A stretch of DNA of 64,000 nucleotides from Halobacteriovorax marinus SJ (GCF_000210915.2 NC_016620.1:1550001-1614000); one strand, 5' to 3'. Shown: positions 1 through 7,836, counted from the stretch's first letter. Translations and numbers: made by a program. Notes: a model not told the origin generated them from the letters alone.

Positions 1-24
1 ATGCTAATTTTGAGGGACCAATGA
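1..24 (+). CDS. queA: 3' end of queA (partial), S-adenosylmethionine:tRNA ribosyltransferase-isomerase
   Basis: The first 24 bases read MLILRDQ and then a TGA stop that overlaps the tgt ATG as ATGA. QueA proteins typically end in a ...GDAMLIL/GDAMFI... tail, and queA commonly sits directly upstream of tgt in the queuosine pathway. Only seven codons are visible, so this rests on the tail match plus gene order. The 4-base overlap implies translational coupling to tgt. Confidence 0.55.
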   Translation: MLILRDQ

Positions 25-1139
25 CGACGATGTATAAGAATGTAGCTTACGATGGAAAGGCCCGCGCTGGGGTTGTCACTACTGCTCACGGAGAGATTGA
101 AACTCCTATCTTTATGCCAGTAGGAACAAGGGCATCTGTAAAGTGTATGTGGCAACATGAATTAGAAGAAGTTGGGGCCCAGATTATCCTTGGCAATACT
201 TATCATCTCTACTTAAGACCAGGACATGAACTGATTGAAAAAGTTGGAGGCGGTCTACATGGTTTTATGAATTGGAAAAAACCTATCCTCACAGATAGTG
301 GGGGATATCAAGTTTTCTCTCTCTCTTCGATGAATAAATTGAGTGAAGAGGGGGTTCGCTTTCAGTCTCATATTGATGGCTCATACCATATGATCTCTCC
401 TGAAAAATCTATGGAAATTCAACGCGCACTTGGTAGTGATATCGTTATGAATTTTGATGAGTGTCCAGCGCTTCCTGCAACAAAGGAAAGGCTTAGAGAG
501 AGTATGGAACTCACTCTAAGATGGGCCAAGAGATGCCGTGACTACGAGCTTAAAGAACACCAAAACCTCTTTGGTATCATTCAGGGTGGCCTACACTTCG
601 ACTTAAGAACAGAGTGTATGGAGAGACTTACTGAGATGAACTTTGAAGGTTACGCTCTAGGAGGGCTTAGCGTAGGGGAGAAGAATGAGGAAATGGTAGA
701 GTTTTGCTCTGACTTTGTTCACACAATGCCTAAGGATAAACCTCGCTACCTAATGGGTGTTGGGAAGCCTTTAGATATTTTAACTGGAATTAAGAACGGT
801 TTAGATATGTTTGACTGCGTACTGCCTACTCGAAATGCGCGCAATGGACAATTTCTCACTCACCATGGACCTCTCAATATAAAGAAGGAAAGGTTTAAAG
901 AAGATACATTGCCACCTGATCCAGATTGTTCATGTAAGGTCTGTAGCAATTATTCCAGATCGTATATTAGACATCTCTATAATACTGGTGAATATTTAGC
1001 TGGTCAGCTTATAAGTTATCATAATTTGCACTTCTTTTTAGATATGACAAAGCAGGCGAGGGCCCATATTATAGCGGGAACGTTTGACGAATATTATAAG
1101 ACATTTTATAACAATTACACTTCAAATCAATGGACATAG
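21..1139 (+). CDS. tgt: tRNA-guanine transglycosylase (queuine tRNA-ribosyltransferase)
   Basis: Exchanges the guanine at anticodon wobble position 34 for a queuine precursor in GUN tRNAs (Asp, Asn, His, Tyr). At 372 residues it has normal bacterial length. The catalytic aspartates are visible in TDSGGYQ (Asp92) and FDCVLPTRNARNG (Asp265). The zinc site is present as C-x-C-x2-C (Cys303, Cys305, Cys308) with His334. The start at 21 overlaps the queA stop by four bases; a second ATG three codons in is possible. It heads the series tgt-yajC-tatA-secD-secF, an arrangement well known for queA/tgt/yajC/secDF with a tatA gene inserted. Intact, no oddities. Confidence 0.97.
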   Translation: MTTMYKNVAYDGKARAGVVTTAHGEIETPIFMPVGTRASVKCMWQHELEEVGAQIILGNTYHLYLRPGHELIEKVGGGLHGFMNWKKPILTDSGGYQVFSLSSMNKLSEEGVRFQSHIDGSYHMISPEKSMEIQRALGSDIVMNFDECPALPATKERLRESMELTLRWAKRCRDYELKEHQNLFGIIQGGLHFDLRTECMERLTEMNFEGYALGGLSVGEKNEEMVEFCSDFVHTMPKDKPRYLMGVGKPLDILTGIKNGLDMFDCVLPTRNARNGQFLTHHGPLNIKKERFKEDTLPPDPDCSCKVCSNYSRSYIRHLYNTGEYLAGQLISYHNLHFFLDMTKQARAHIIAGTFDEYYKTFYNNYTSNQWT

Positions 1140-1166
1140 ATAGTCCAAGGCAATAAGGATACACGC

Positions 1167-1514
1167 ATGTTAGATTTTTTAATGACTCCAGTTATGGCAC
1201 AAGAAGCGGCTGCAGCAGCAGGTCAACCAAATGCACTCAGCTCATTTCTTCCAATGATTGCTGTTTTCGCAATTTTCTACTTCCTAATGATTAGACCTCA
1301 AGCTAAGAAGGCGAAAGAAGAGCAAGCAATGCTAAGTCAGCTTGGAAAAGGTGAAGAGATTTTCACAAAGTCTGGACTCTTTGGAACAATTACTGGGATT
1401 ACTGATAAAGTTATCACACTAGAAATTGCTGAAGGAACTAAAGTTAAAGTTCTTAGAAGCCATATTGGTGGTAAAGCTGATTCTATCTTCAAGAAAACAG
1501 AAGAGAAGAAGTAA
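1167..1514 (+). CDS. yajC: Preprotein translocase subunit YajC
   Basis: Small single-pass inner-membrane protein that associates with SecDF in the Sec holotranslocon. The 115-residue product has an Ala/Gln-rich periplasmic start, one transmembrane helix at about residues 28-46 followed by the family signature FYFLMIRPQAKKAKEE, then a short beta-rich cytoplasmic domain (KGEEIFTKSGLFGTITGI). It begins 27 bases after tgt, with AAGGAT about seven bases before the ATG. It lies with tgt upstream and tatA nine bases downstream, so one transcript is likely. Confidence 0.95.
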   Translation: MLDFLMTPVMAQEAAAAAGQPNALSSFLPMIAVFAIFYFLMIRPQAKKAKEEQAMLSQLGKGEEIFTKSGLFGTITGITDKVITLEIAEGTKVKVLRSHIGGKADSIFKKTEEKK

Positions 1515-1523
1515 GAGGGTGCT

Positions 1524-1790
1524 ATGTTTGGAATCGGTGGAGCTGAATTACTAATAATTTTTGTTTTTGCACTTCTCTTTATAGGTCCAAAGAAGTTACC
1601 TGAGCTTGCAAGAGGCTTAGGTAAAGGGATTAGAGAGTTTCAAAAGGCAAAAGATGATCTTCTTGATCAAGTAAATGCTCCTGCCGAGACTAAAGATAAC
1701 ACTCAGAACTTGGCATCATCTGACGCGCCAAGTGAAACCATCACTACGTCTGAGGACAATAAAAAATCTTCAGACGATTCTAACGCTTAG
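1524..1790 (+). CDS. tatA: Sec-independent translocase protein TatA/TatE family
   Basis: Pore-forming subunit of the twin-arginine export system. The 88-residue product has the classic layout: a short periplasmic start and transmembrane helix (about residues 5-20), the FIGPKKLPELARGLGKG hinge, an amphipathic helix (IREFQKAKDDLL) and a polar Ser/Asp/Glu-rich tail. The hinge FGP-like motif is FIGP, as in TatA. TatB is less likely because the tail is short. No tatC is in the window. RBS GAGGG lies shortly before the ATG. It sits between yajC and secD, linking the two export systems; a twin-arginine-like signal occurs on the M48 peptidase at 8340. Confidence 0.93.
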   Translation: MFGIGGAELLIIFVFALLFIGPKKLPELARGLGKGIREFQKAKDDLLDQVNAPAETKDNTQNLASSDAPSETITTSEDNKKSSDDSNA

Positions 1791-1814
1791 CCACCAATTC
1801 AATTATTTTGGTGG
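1791..1814 (+). terminator. Hairpin after tatA, weak terminator or spacer
   Basis: CCACCAA (1791-1797) pairs with TTGGTGG (1808-1814) around a 10-base loop, directly at the tatA stop. The sequence after it is T-rich but not a clean U-run, so termination is probably partial. It separates tgt-yajC-tatA from a likely secD promoter. Confidence 0.45.
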
Positions 1815-1830
1815 TTTGCCACTTCAATCA

Positions 1831-1860
1831 TTGCTTTTTTACAAAGTTATCCTCTATACT
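1831..1860 (+). promoter_or_regulatory. Probable sigma-70-type promoter for secDF
   Basis: A -35-like TTGCTT (1831-1836) and a -10-like TATACT (1855-1860) are separated by 18 bases, about 70 bases before the secD start. This is pattern matching only; the spacing and TATACT box are good and the -35 is average. Confidence 0.45.
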
Positions 1861-1928
1861 TTTAAGTGTTTAAAATCGTATGCTTAATATAGGCGTTCTC
1901 GCCTACCAAATCCTATGAGGAGTATTGA

Positions 1929-3641
1929 ATGAAAAGAAGCTGGTGGTATCGCTTTATTTTCCTAATTATTGTCACTATTACGTCTGTGGTAATCATTTTA
2001 CCGACGGCTTTAGACTTTCAAGAGGAGAGTAATTACCCTGTAAAATCAAAAATTAATCTAGGCCTCGACCTTCAAGGTGGTCTTTATATGATTCTTGGAA
2101 TCGATTTCAAGAAAGTATATAAAGATGAAGTTAAGGGTTATACTAGAAAGGTAGAATCACTTCTTGCCGACAATGGTATTTCTTCAACTCCAGGGGATCT
2201 AAATCTTGCGGATGAGATGGACCCTATGCAAACTCTTGTTCTAGCAAGTCCTGCTGATATGGAAACAGCTAAGGCCAAAATTCACGAGTTCTATCAAGGT
2301 TATATTAGAATTACTGGTGATACGGGAGCTAATCTTCAACTTGCCCTTACAAAGGTTTTAAAAACTCAGATTGAAGAGCAGTCAGTTTCAAAGTCTATCG
2401 AAGTTATTAGAAATAGAATTGATGAGTTTGGTGTAACAGAGCCGGAAATTATCTCACAGGGTAATGATAGAATTATCATTCAACTTCCTGGTGTAAAAGA
2501 TATTGAGAGAGCGAAGGACTTAATTGGTAAAACAGCTAAGCTTACTTTTAATCTTGTTAATAATGAAGTTAGTCCTGTTACGATTCAAGATTGGATCACT
2601 AAGGCCGAGGCTTCTGGAATTACTTTTAAAAAAGGTGATAGATTTTCAAGCTACCTCAATCAGCTCAATGAGTACCTAAAGAATGAAAAACTTCTTCCTG
2701 CTGGTTGGATTTTAGCTTTTGAAAAGACTGTAAATAAACTTACAAACGAACTTGAATCTAAAATTCCATACCTTGTAGAAGAAAACTCTGCCCTGACTGG
2801 TGAAGCTCTTCAAGATGCAAGAGTTCAGATTGATCAGCAGAAGAATGAGCCATATGTTTCACTTGAATTTAAGTCTTCAGGGGCGAAGTTATTTGAAACA
2901 ATTACTGGTGAAAATATTGGTAGACAGCTAGCAATTATTCTCGATGGGAATGTTTATAGTGCTCCAAATATTCAAACTAGAATTGGTGGGGGAAGAGCAC
3001 AGATTACAATTGGTTCTGGTGGATTCAATAAAGTAATGAAAGAGGCGAGAGACCTTGCCCTTGTTCTTAGAGCTGGTGCTCTACCTGTTCAACTAGACTT
3101 CTTAGAGCAAAGAACAGTTGGTCCTTCACTTGGACACGATTCAATTGATAAGGCCCGTTTTGCCTCAATGGTTGCTTGTATTCTAGTCTTTGGATTTATC
3201 CTTGTTTACTATAGAGTTAGTGGTGCTATTGCAATTGTAACTCTCGCTCTAAACGTAATTATTGTTATTGCTTGTCTTGTAGGACTTGAAGCGACACTCA
3301 CTCTGCCGGGAATTGCTGGTATTGCTCTTACTATTGGTATGGCGGTTGATGCTAATATCATTATCTATGAGAGAATCCGTGAAGAAGTTAGAAAAGGTGT
3401 TAGCAACTACAAAGCAGTTGAAAGCGGTTTTGAGTCTGCATTTTGGACAATTATCGATGCTAACATTACGACGGCTCTTGCTGGTTTCTGTCTCCTAAAC
3501 TTTGGTACAGGTCCTATTAGAGGTTTTGCCGTGACACTACTCATTGGTATCTTTGCAACAGTCTATACTGCGTACTTCGCTGGAAAATTATTATTTGAAT
3601 TCTACATGGACAAAGTTCAGGGAGAAGACCTAAGTATTTAG
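1929..3641 (+). CDS. secD: Protein translocase subunit SecD
   Basis: RND-superfamily subunit that uses the proton gradient to help pull preproteins through SecYEG from the periplasmic side. The 570-residue protein has an N-terminal transmembrane helix (about 9-28), the D1 motif LGLDLQGGLYMILGID, a large periplasmic P1 domain, and five C-terminal helices with the conserved GIALTIGMAVDANIIIYERI signature. RBS GAGGAG lies before the ATG. Length is close to E. coli SecD (615). secF follows after 14 bases, as in nearly all bacteria. Confidence 0.98.
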   Translation: MKRSWWYRFIFLIIVTITSVVIILPTALDFQEESNYPVKSKINLGLDLQGGLYMILGIDFKKVYKDEVKGYTRKVESLLADNGISSTPGDLNLADEMDPMQTLVLASPADMETAKAKIHEFYQGYIRITGDTGANLQLALTKVLKTQIEEQSVSKSIEVIRNRIDEFGVTEPEIISQGNDRIIIQLPGVKDIERAKDLIGKTAKLTFNLVNNEVSPVTIQDWITKAEASGITFKKGDRFSSYLNQLNEYLKNEKLLPAGWILAFEKTVNKLTNELESKIPYLVEENSALTGEALQDARVQIDQQKNEPYVSLEFKSSGAKLFETITGENIGRQLAIILDGNVYSAPNIQTRIGGGRAQITIGSGGFNKVMKEARDLALVLRAGALPVQLDFLEQRTVGPSLGHDSIDKARFASMVACILVFGFILVYYRVSGAIAIVTLALNVIIVIACLVGLEATLTLPGIAGIALTIGMAVDANIIIYERIREEVRKGVSNYKAVESGFESAFWTIIDANITTALAGFCLLNFGTGPIRGFAVTLLIGIFATVYTAYFAGKLLFEFYMDKVQGEDLSI

Positions 3642-3655
3642 GTTGGGGGAATATT

Positions 3656-4579
3656 ATGTTTGAAATTATAAGTAACAATACAAAGATTAATTTCGTAAAT
3701 AAGTTTTCAATTACTACAGTAATCTCTTTACTCTTAGTTTCTGTTTCCCTCTTTGGAATCATTACTAAGATGAATTACGGTGTTGACTTTAGAGGTGGTG
3801 CCGAGATTCAACTTAAGTTTAAAGAGTCAATTAACCTTGATGGATTAAGAAAAGAATTGGCCGATGCTGGATTTAAGGGAATTGCTGCTCAGACAATTGG
3901 TGAGCGCTCACAAAATGAATTCTTAGTTAAGGTTCAAGGTGATGAGACAAATCTAAATCAGATCACTGAGAAGGTTTCTGAAACACTTCTAGCTTCTTAC
4001 GCTTCTAAAGGTGTTGAAGTTCGTAAGGTTGATATCGTTGGTCCAAAGGCCGGTGCTCAGCTTCGAATCTCAGGGTTCCAAGCAATGCTCTGGGCCCTTA
4101 TTGCCATTATGATTTATATTGGTCTTAGATTTGACTTTAAATACTCACCAGGTGCAATCGTTGCTCTTTTCCATGACGTAACAATTATCTTAGGTGTATT
4201 TGCATTCTTCAATGTTGAATTTACTCTGCAAACTGTTGCTGCTCTTTTAGCGGTTATTGGTTACTCAGTAAACGATACGGTTATTGTTTACGATAGAGTA
4301 AGAGAGCACGAAGAGAAGAATTCAGCTCTAGATCTTGCTTCACATATTAACAACGCTGTTAATGAAACACTTTCTAGAACAATAATGACATCACTTACAA
4401 CGCTATTTGTATCTGTTGTTATGTACTTCTTTGGTGGATTGGCCATTAGAGACTTCTTCCTAGCTATTTCTCTAGGTGTTCTCATTGGTACATATTCTTC
4501 TATTTTCGTAGCAGCTCCTGTTACTCTCTTCTTTGATAGAGTTAAGGGTTCTCAGGAGAAGAATACTGCTAACGCTTAA
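3656..4579 (+). CDS. secF: Protein translocase subunit SecF
   Basis: Partner of SecD in the SecDF-YajC complex. The 307-residue product has the N-terminal helix, the D1 motif MNYGVDFRGGAEIQLKF, a short periplasmic domain, and the C-terminal signature AVIGYSVNDTVIVYDRVREH within five membrane helices. RBS GGGGGA precedes the ATG. The 3' end carries the AGGAG that appears to serve the next gene. Confidence 0.98.
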   Translation: MFEIISNNTKINFVNKFSITTVISLLLVSVSLFGIITKMNYGVDFRGGAEIQLKFKESINLDGLRKELADAGFKGIAAQTIGERSQNEFLVKVQGDETNLNQITEKVSETLLASYASKGVEVRKVDIVGPKAGAQLRISGFQAMLWALIAIMIYIGLRFDFKYSPGAIVALFHDVTIILGVFAFFNVEFTLQTVAALLAVIGYSVNDTVIVYDRVREHEEKNSALDLASHINNAVNETLSRTIMTSLTTLFVSVVMYFFGGLAIRDFFLAISLGVLIGTYSSIFVAAPVTLFFDRVKGSQEKNTANA

Positions 4580-5231
4580 TTTCTTTAAATATTTAAAATT
4601 AACTCTCTTGACCCTAATTCTCTTAGGGTCAAGTATGAGCTTTGCTCAAGATGGCTACACTGATGATAGTGACGATAATCTTGAAGAGTCTCTGCACGAT
4701 TTTAGAGAGCAGAATCAAAAGCTAGTAGAGCAGATTCAGAAAACTCACGGCGGTGCTGCAGGCGGGAGTAAGGGGAATTTAAATATTAAGCCTGAAATGG
4801 ATGTAAAGAAGCTTAGGCCAATCGTTAAACAGCTCAATAGCGTTTACTCTAGAATGAGCTATGAATCTTCAAGAGCGCAAATTCAAGAGAATATTTCCAA
4901 GTCTCCAGCAAAGGGAATGGCGAAGGCCTTCCCTAAAACAGTGGATTTCATCACTCATCTGCTTAGAGATAATCAAGCTCTTCTCTCTCTACTTGATATG
5001 TTCAAAGACAAACAGAAACTGCTCTATTTCTTACTTGCAAATATTTTTACGATTATCTTAGGCTTTGTTCTAGCAAGAAGGGCCTCCAAAGAGGGAAGTT
5101 TATTTTCAAGACTCTTTAAGTGGATGTTTAGAAAATGCTTTATCTATGGACTAAGAATTTTTATCCTAATATTTTTCTTTGGCAGCGAACTCGCTCCAAC
5201 ATTCAATATTGTAAAAGAAGTTTTTCTTTAA
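4566..5231 (+). CDS. Exported/membrane protein of unknown function, coupled to secF
   Basis: No family recognised. The reading frame is open from 4533 (TTG), but a good Shine-Dalgarno AGGAG (4554-4558) points to a CTG start at 4566, which overlaps secF by 14 bases. That start yields a typical signal peptide (MLTLNFFKYLKLTLLTLILL then GSSMSFA-Q). The only in-frame ATG (4635) would delete it. The mature part is acidic and Gln-rich at first, then helical, with two hydrophobic segments near the C-terminus (about LLYFLLANIFTIILGFVLA, and FIYGLRIFILIFFFG). An 11-bp hairpin overlaps the signal-peptide codons. The position suggests co-expression with SecDF. It runs convergently into the lipoprotein gene (4-base overlap). 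Confidence 0.75.
   Translation: MLTLNFFKYLKLTLLTLILLGSSMSFAQDGYTDDSDDNLEESLHDFREQNQKLVEQIQKTHGGAAGGSKGNLNIKPEMDVKKLRPIVKQLNSVYSRMSYESSRAQIQENISKSPAKGMAKAFPKTVDFITHLLRDNQALLSLLDMFKDKQKLLYFLLANIFTIILGFVLARRASKEGSLFSRLFKWMFRKCFIYGLRIFILIFFFGSELAPTFNIVKEVFL
4607..4633 (+). promoter_or_regulatory. 11-bp hairpin inside signal-peptide codons
   Basis: CTTGACCCTAA (4607-4617) pairs perfectly with TTAGGGTCAAG (4623-4633) around a five-base loop. No U-run follows, so it is not an intrinsic terminator. It lies 27 bases after the secF stop and within the first codons of the downstream gene, where it could affect translation or mRNA stability. Confidence 0.5.
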
Positions 5232-6859
5232 TCTAGGGCCGGCATACAACCAAATCTCTTATCTGGAGGAGATACAGTTGTTGGAATACCTGTTTGATCT
5301 TGTCCCACGTTTAATTCGGTAGGTCTTCTAATAGTGTAAATCTTTTGAGTAGATTTTCTGATATATGGATTATTAACATCAGCAGGCCAATAGAAGTGAA
5401 TAGTCTTTTGTGTGGCCGTAATTTCATCCGGGACATAGTGCTGATTATTTTCATAATAGAACCAAATTTTCTTTAAAAGATTCTCTCTTACAATCATAAT
5501 ATCTGTTGGGGCAAGTACTGGCTCGTTATCGGCATTTGAGAGAAGCTCGGCCTCTTTCACTGCCATGTACATACCTTCAGTACTAACTCCAATGACTTCT
5601 TTTAAGATATTAAAGAGTTTATCATCACTATTGTAATTTGTTTGATTTGGACAGAATGCTCTTCCACTTACTGGATCAATCCAAGGAACCATATAGTAAC
5701 CAAGGTTCGGTGTACTCCCGTCTATATTGGGCATATTAGGCCAAGTGAGAAGACCAAAGATATTTATGGTCTTATTAATCCCATAGTCATCTAAGAGTCT
5801 CTTTTGAATCGTTTCGTTAATATCTGATCTGGAGTCAGAGTTTTGATCTGCAAAGCGTACATCAGATAGGTCCCAAAGGGCCATGTGCTGAGGAATTAAC
5901 TCAAGTCTATCATAGAGTGGAGAATCATCATTTCCATATCTATTCACATCGTGGCAAAAGAGGAATGGATCTCCAGGAGGAAGTGATGGAGGATTATTAT
6001 TACTAGCAAAGTAGTAGTGAAGTCTCGCAGCGTTCTCGTAGAGATTTCCTGCATCAACCTGAGTTCCCGCTCTAGTTAAACATGTGTATTGAGAGATCGG
6101 CATAATCTTTAGAGGAGCTTCATCGTTATCGTCCCCAGTGCTATACTCAATTCTTCTGATTTGAAAAGACTTACTCTTTGCTTCTGAACCAGAGCCCTTT
6201 TCCTTAAGTGTTGCAACGTATGTCTTATTAAGTGCTAGTGAAGAGATATTCACCTTAAAACTATTTGCACCTGAAGCAATTTCAACCGAGAGATCAGTTG
6301 TTCCATTTCCATCATAAACTTCTAGAAAACATGCTGGCCCTGTTAGACCATCACTAATCTCAGCATTACACCAGCGATCAAGTGTTCCAAGTTCTTCGTT
6401 GAGCTCAATATTTGGACCAAGAGTTGTATTTACAAAGAGAGTAGGTGTCTCAACACTTTGAGACGAACAGAATGATTCACAATTATTAATGATATCTGGC
6501 ACGCCACTCTTACATGCACAAAAGTCTTTTGTGATAAAGACTTCATCAGTTGGTCTCGTTATCTTGTCATCTAGACAAACACCGGTAGAGTTTTGAGATA
6601 TCTCTATATTCTGTTCTGTTTCTTCAGCGAGGGCTTCGGCGAGTTCTGTTTCACTCGCTAGGAAAGTTCCTTCAGGACATTCAGTTACACATGTGTCACC
6701 GCTTGAGAGAAGAAAGAGATCTTCTTCACAACCTAGAGCTCCAGTGCCTTGATTACTTGATTTAATAACAGGTTTACCCTTGCGCCCATCACCAGATACG
6801 CAGGAAGTTAATCCGGCCATGCTTATGAGTAAAAGTGTAATTCCAATTATTCTATTCAA
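5228..6859 (-). CDS. Predicted lipoprotein, function unknown
   Basis: A 543-residue protein with a clear lipoprotein signal: short N-region, hydrophobic stretch and lipobox LTSC (MNRIIGITLLLISMAGLTSC). The start is TTG with GGA-rich RBS sequence upstream. The next ~100 residues are Cys- and Glu-rich (CEEDLFLLSSGDTCVTECPEGTF), probably disulfide-bonded. A beta-rich, possibly Ig-like segment (about residues 160-235) follows, ending ATLKEKGSGSEAKSKSFQIRRIEY. The C-terminal half is Tyr/Asn/Pro-rich with paired cysteines (FCHDVNRYGND, FCPNQTNYNSD). No catalytic motif is recognisable. It is likely anchored in the outer membrane or periplasm. It is transcribed alone, convergent with the secF-linked gene. 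Confidence 0.85.
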   Translation of the reverse strand: MNRIIGITLLLISMAGLTSCVSGDGRKGKPVIKSSNQGTGALGCEEDLFLLSSGDTCVTECPEGTFLASETELAEALAEETEQNIEISQNSTGVCLDDKITRPTDEVFITKDFCACKSGVPDIINNCESFCSSQSVETPTLFVNTTLGPNIELNEELGTLDRWCNAEISDGLTGPACFLEVYDGNGTTDLSVEIASGANSFKVNISSLALNKTYVATLKEKGSGSEAKSKSFQIRRIEYSTGDDNDEAPLKIMPISQYTCLTRAGTQVDAGNLYENAARLHYYFASNNNPPSLPPGDPFLFCHDVNRYGNDDSPLYDRLELIPQHMALWDLSDVRFADQNSDSRSDINETIQKRLLDDYGINKTINIFGLLTWPNMPNIDGSTPNLGYYMVPWIDPVSGRAFCPNQTNYNSDDKLFNILKEVIGVSTEGMYMAVKEAELLSNADNEPVLAPTDIMIVRENLLKKIWFYYENNQHYVPDEITATQKTIHFYWPADVNNPYIRKSTQKIYTIRRPTELNVGQDQTGIPTTVSPPDKRFGCMPALD

Positions 6860-7182
6860 GTTTTTTCCTTTTTATCTCTTAACATATCGACATTTAAGTC
6901 TTTTACTTGAATTCTTTCCTATTATTTTAAGTCTTTAATAGTCTTTTTTCTTAGCTATTCTTTAAAAGATGTGATTTCATATAGTTATGTGTTTTTTTAG
7001 AGTCTTGAACTCAATGAAACCTACACAGATTGTGGGCAACTTAAAGTGAGAATAGGACGAAAAAACAGTGAATTAGGATTTTATAAAAAAATGATTTAAG
7101 CTATTTAGGAATTTGTTAAATGTGCCGATAGGTTAGTTAATCATACAATAATGTAAGTTGAATGTTTCTAAAGGAGAGACGT
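6860..7182. other. Divergent intergenic region between lipoprotein and HU/IHF genes
   Basis: About 320 bases, very AT-rich, with no credible ORF. It must hold promoters for both flanking genes. A TACAAT box (7144-7149) is a plausible -10 for the HU/IHF gene but I see no good -35 at 16-18 bases. On the lipoprotein side the 11-mer TTTAAGTCTTT occurs twice (6893-6903 and 6926-6936), 33 bases apart, which is three helical turns. Confidence 0.5.
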
Positions 7183-7488
7183 ATGACTAAAGCAGATCTT
7201 ATTGCTGCGATTGAAAAGCAGGCCAACCTTACTCATAAGCAAGCAGAGTCAATTATCAATATTTGCTTCGATTCAATGATTAAGTCTTTATACAATGACG
7301 AGAGAATTGAAATCAGAGGGTTTGGATCATTTGCCAATAGAAATTATAAGGCCTACGAGGGAAGAAACCCTAAGACTGGTAAAGTTGTTAAAGTTCCACC
7401 TAAGAAGGTTCCTTTCTTTAAAGTTGGTAAAGAACTTAGAGAAATGGTTGACGCTGGAAAAGATAAGTACGTAATTAGAGAAGCATAG
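7183..7488 (+). CDS. HU/IHF-family DNA-bending protein (IHF-beta-like)
   Basis: Small basic nucleoid protein of 101 residues that binds the minor groove and bends DNA. The start is set at 7183 (MTKADL) because AAGGAG sits at 7171-7176; the frame is open upstream from 7162 but without an RBS. Visible features are the N-terminal helices (ADLIAAIEKQANLTHKQAE), the beta arm with the signature RGFGSFANRNYKAYEGRNPK and its intercalating Pro region, and the C-terminal FKVGKELREMV. The ending VPFFKVGKELRE resembles IHF-beta more than HU, but the subgroup is uncertain. Confidence 0.93.
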   Translation: MTKADLIAAIEKQANLTHKQAESIINICFDSMIKSLYNDERIEIRGFGSFANRNYKAYEGRNPKTGKVVKVPPKKVPFFKVGKELREMVDAGKDKYVIREA

Positions 7489-7509
7489 TATGCTTTGTCT
7501 AAGCGAGCG

Positions 7510-7550
7510 CAGAACTTGTTGAAATAACGCAAGTTCTGTGTTGACTTTTT
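7510..7550 (+). terminator. Rho-independent terminator after HU/IHF gene
   Basis: CAGAACTTG (7510-7518) pairs with CAAGTTCTG (7530-7538), nine base pairs with an 11-base loop, followed by a T-rich tract ending at 7550. The tract overlaps the -35 box proposed for tRNA-Cys. Confidence 0.75.
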
Positions 7551-7569
7551 CATCGACTTCAATCATTAT
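7541..7569 (+). promoter_or_regulatory. Probable promoter of tRNA-Cys
   Basis: TTGACT (7541-7546), 17-base spacer, CATTAT (7564-7569), which places transcription start about 12 bases before the mature tRNA 5' end. The -35 is nearly consensus and the -10 matches four of six. Confidence 0.5.
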
Positions 7570-7587
7570 AAGGACTTCTAAATAAGA

Positions 7588-7665
7588 GGTCAGATGCCAG
7601 AGTGGTCGAATGGCGCAGTTTGCAAAACTGTTGTATCATCGGTTCAAATCCGATTCTGACCTCCA
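7588..7665 (+). tRNA. tRNA-Cys (anticodon GCA), CCA encoded
   Basis: A complete cloverleaf can be drawn. The acceptor stem GGTCAGA/TCTGACC is perfect over seven pairs. The D stem is GCCA/TGGC. The anticodon arm GCAGT-TTGCAAA-ACTGT has anticodon GCA. The T arm is ATCGG-TTCAAAT-CCGAT. The discriminator is U, as expected for tRNA-Cys, followed by an encoded CCA (7663-7665). Total 78 bases. It is a single tRNA, with its own likely promoter. Confidence 0.95.
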
Positions 7666-7719
7666 TTTTTTACTCAATCCCTTACATTCCAATAAAACAC
7701 GCAAACACACAAACACACA

Positions 7720-7836
7720 ATGATGAGAGACTATTCTCTGAGCAAGTTAAAACTAAGAAGTTTAAAAAAAGAATTTAGTGCGGCACTTATGAAGTTTAGA
7801 CTGGGCAACCAGAGAAAGTTGCCCAAGATTTTTTAG
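7720..7836 (+). CDS. Possible 38-residue basic protein with a terminator over its stop codon
   Basis: ATG ATG at 7720 opens 38 codons ending in TAG at 7834-7836. The product is strongly basic (about 11 Lys/Arg), with a helical centre and tail (FSAALMKFRLGNQRKLPKIF). There is no Shine-Dalgarno; the leader is an unstructured AC-rich stretch after tRNA-Cys. A GC-rich hairpin (7803-7824) and its U-run (7829-7834) lie inside the last codons, so transcripts ending there would lack a stop codon. That layout is known for ribosome-rescue genes such as E. coli arfA and Bacillus brfA. Homology is not demonstrated; it could equally be a non-coding RNA with a terminator. Confidence 0.35.
   Translation: MMRDYSLSKLKLRSLKKEFSAALMKFRLGNQRKLPKIF
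7803..7834 (+). terminator. Rho-independent terminator inside the 38-codon ORF
   Basis: GGGCAAC (7803-7809) pairs with GTTGCCC (7818-7824), extendable by a T-A pair, loop of eight bases, then AAGA and six T. It is oriented for plus-strand transcription, so it most likely ends the tRNA-Cys/small-ORF transcript. It has no U-run on the other strand. Confidence 0.8.

Noticed and set aside
1675-1887. 70-codon ORF overlapping tatA
   Set aside because: It is in another frame of tatA, has no RBS and reads through the hairpin; a shadow frame.
7113-7149. TTGTTA and TACAAT as a -35/-10 pair for the HU/IHF gene
   Set aside because: The spacer would be 25 bases, too long for a sigma-70 promoter; only the TACAAT is kept as a weak candidate.
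7162-7182. Extra N-terminal residues (MFLKERR) on the HU/IHF protein
   Set aside because: The Shine-Dalgarno AAGGAG lies inside this stretch and fits the ATG at 7183.
7681-7719. AC-rich tract (CACACAAACACACA) as a microsatellite or phase-variable repeat
   Set aside because: Too short and irregular for slipped-strand variation; more simply an unstructured leader.
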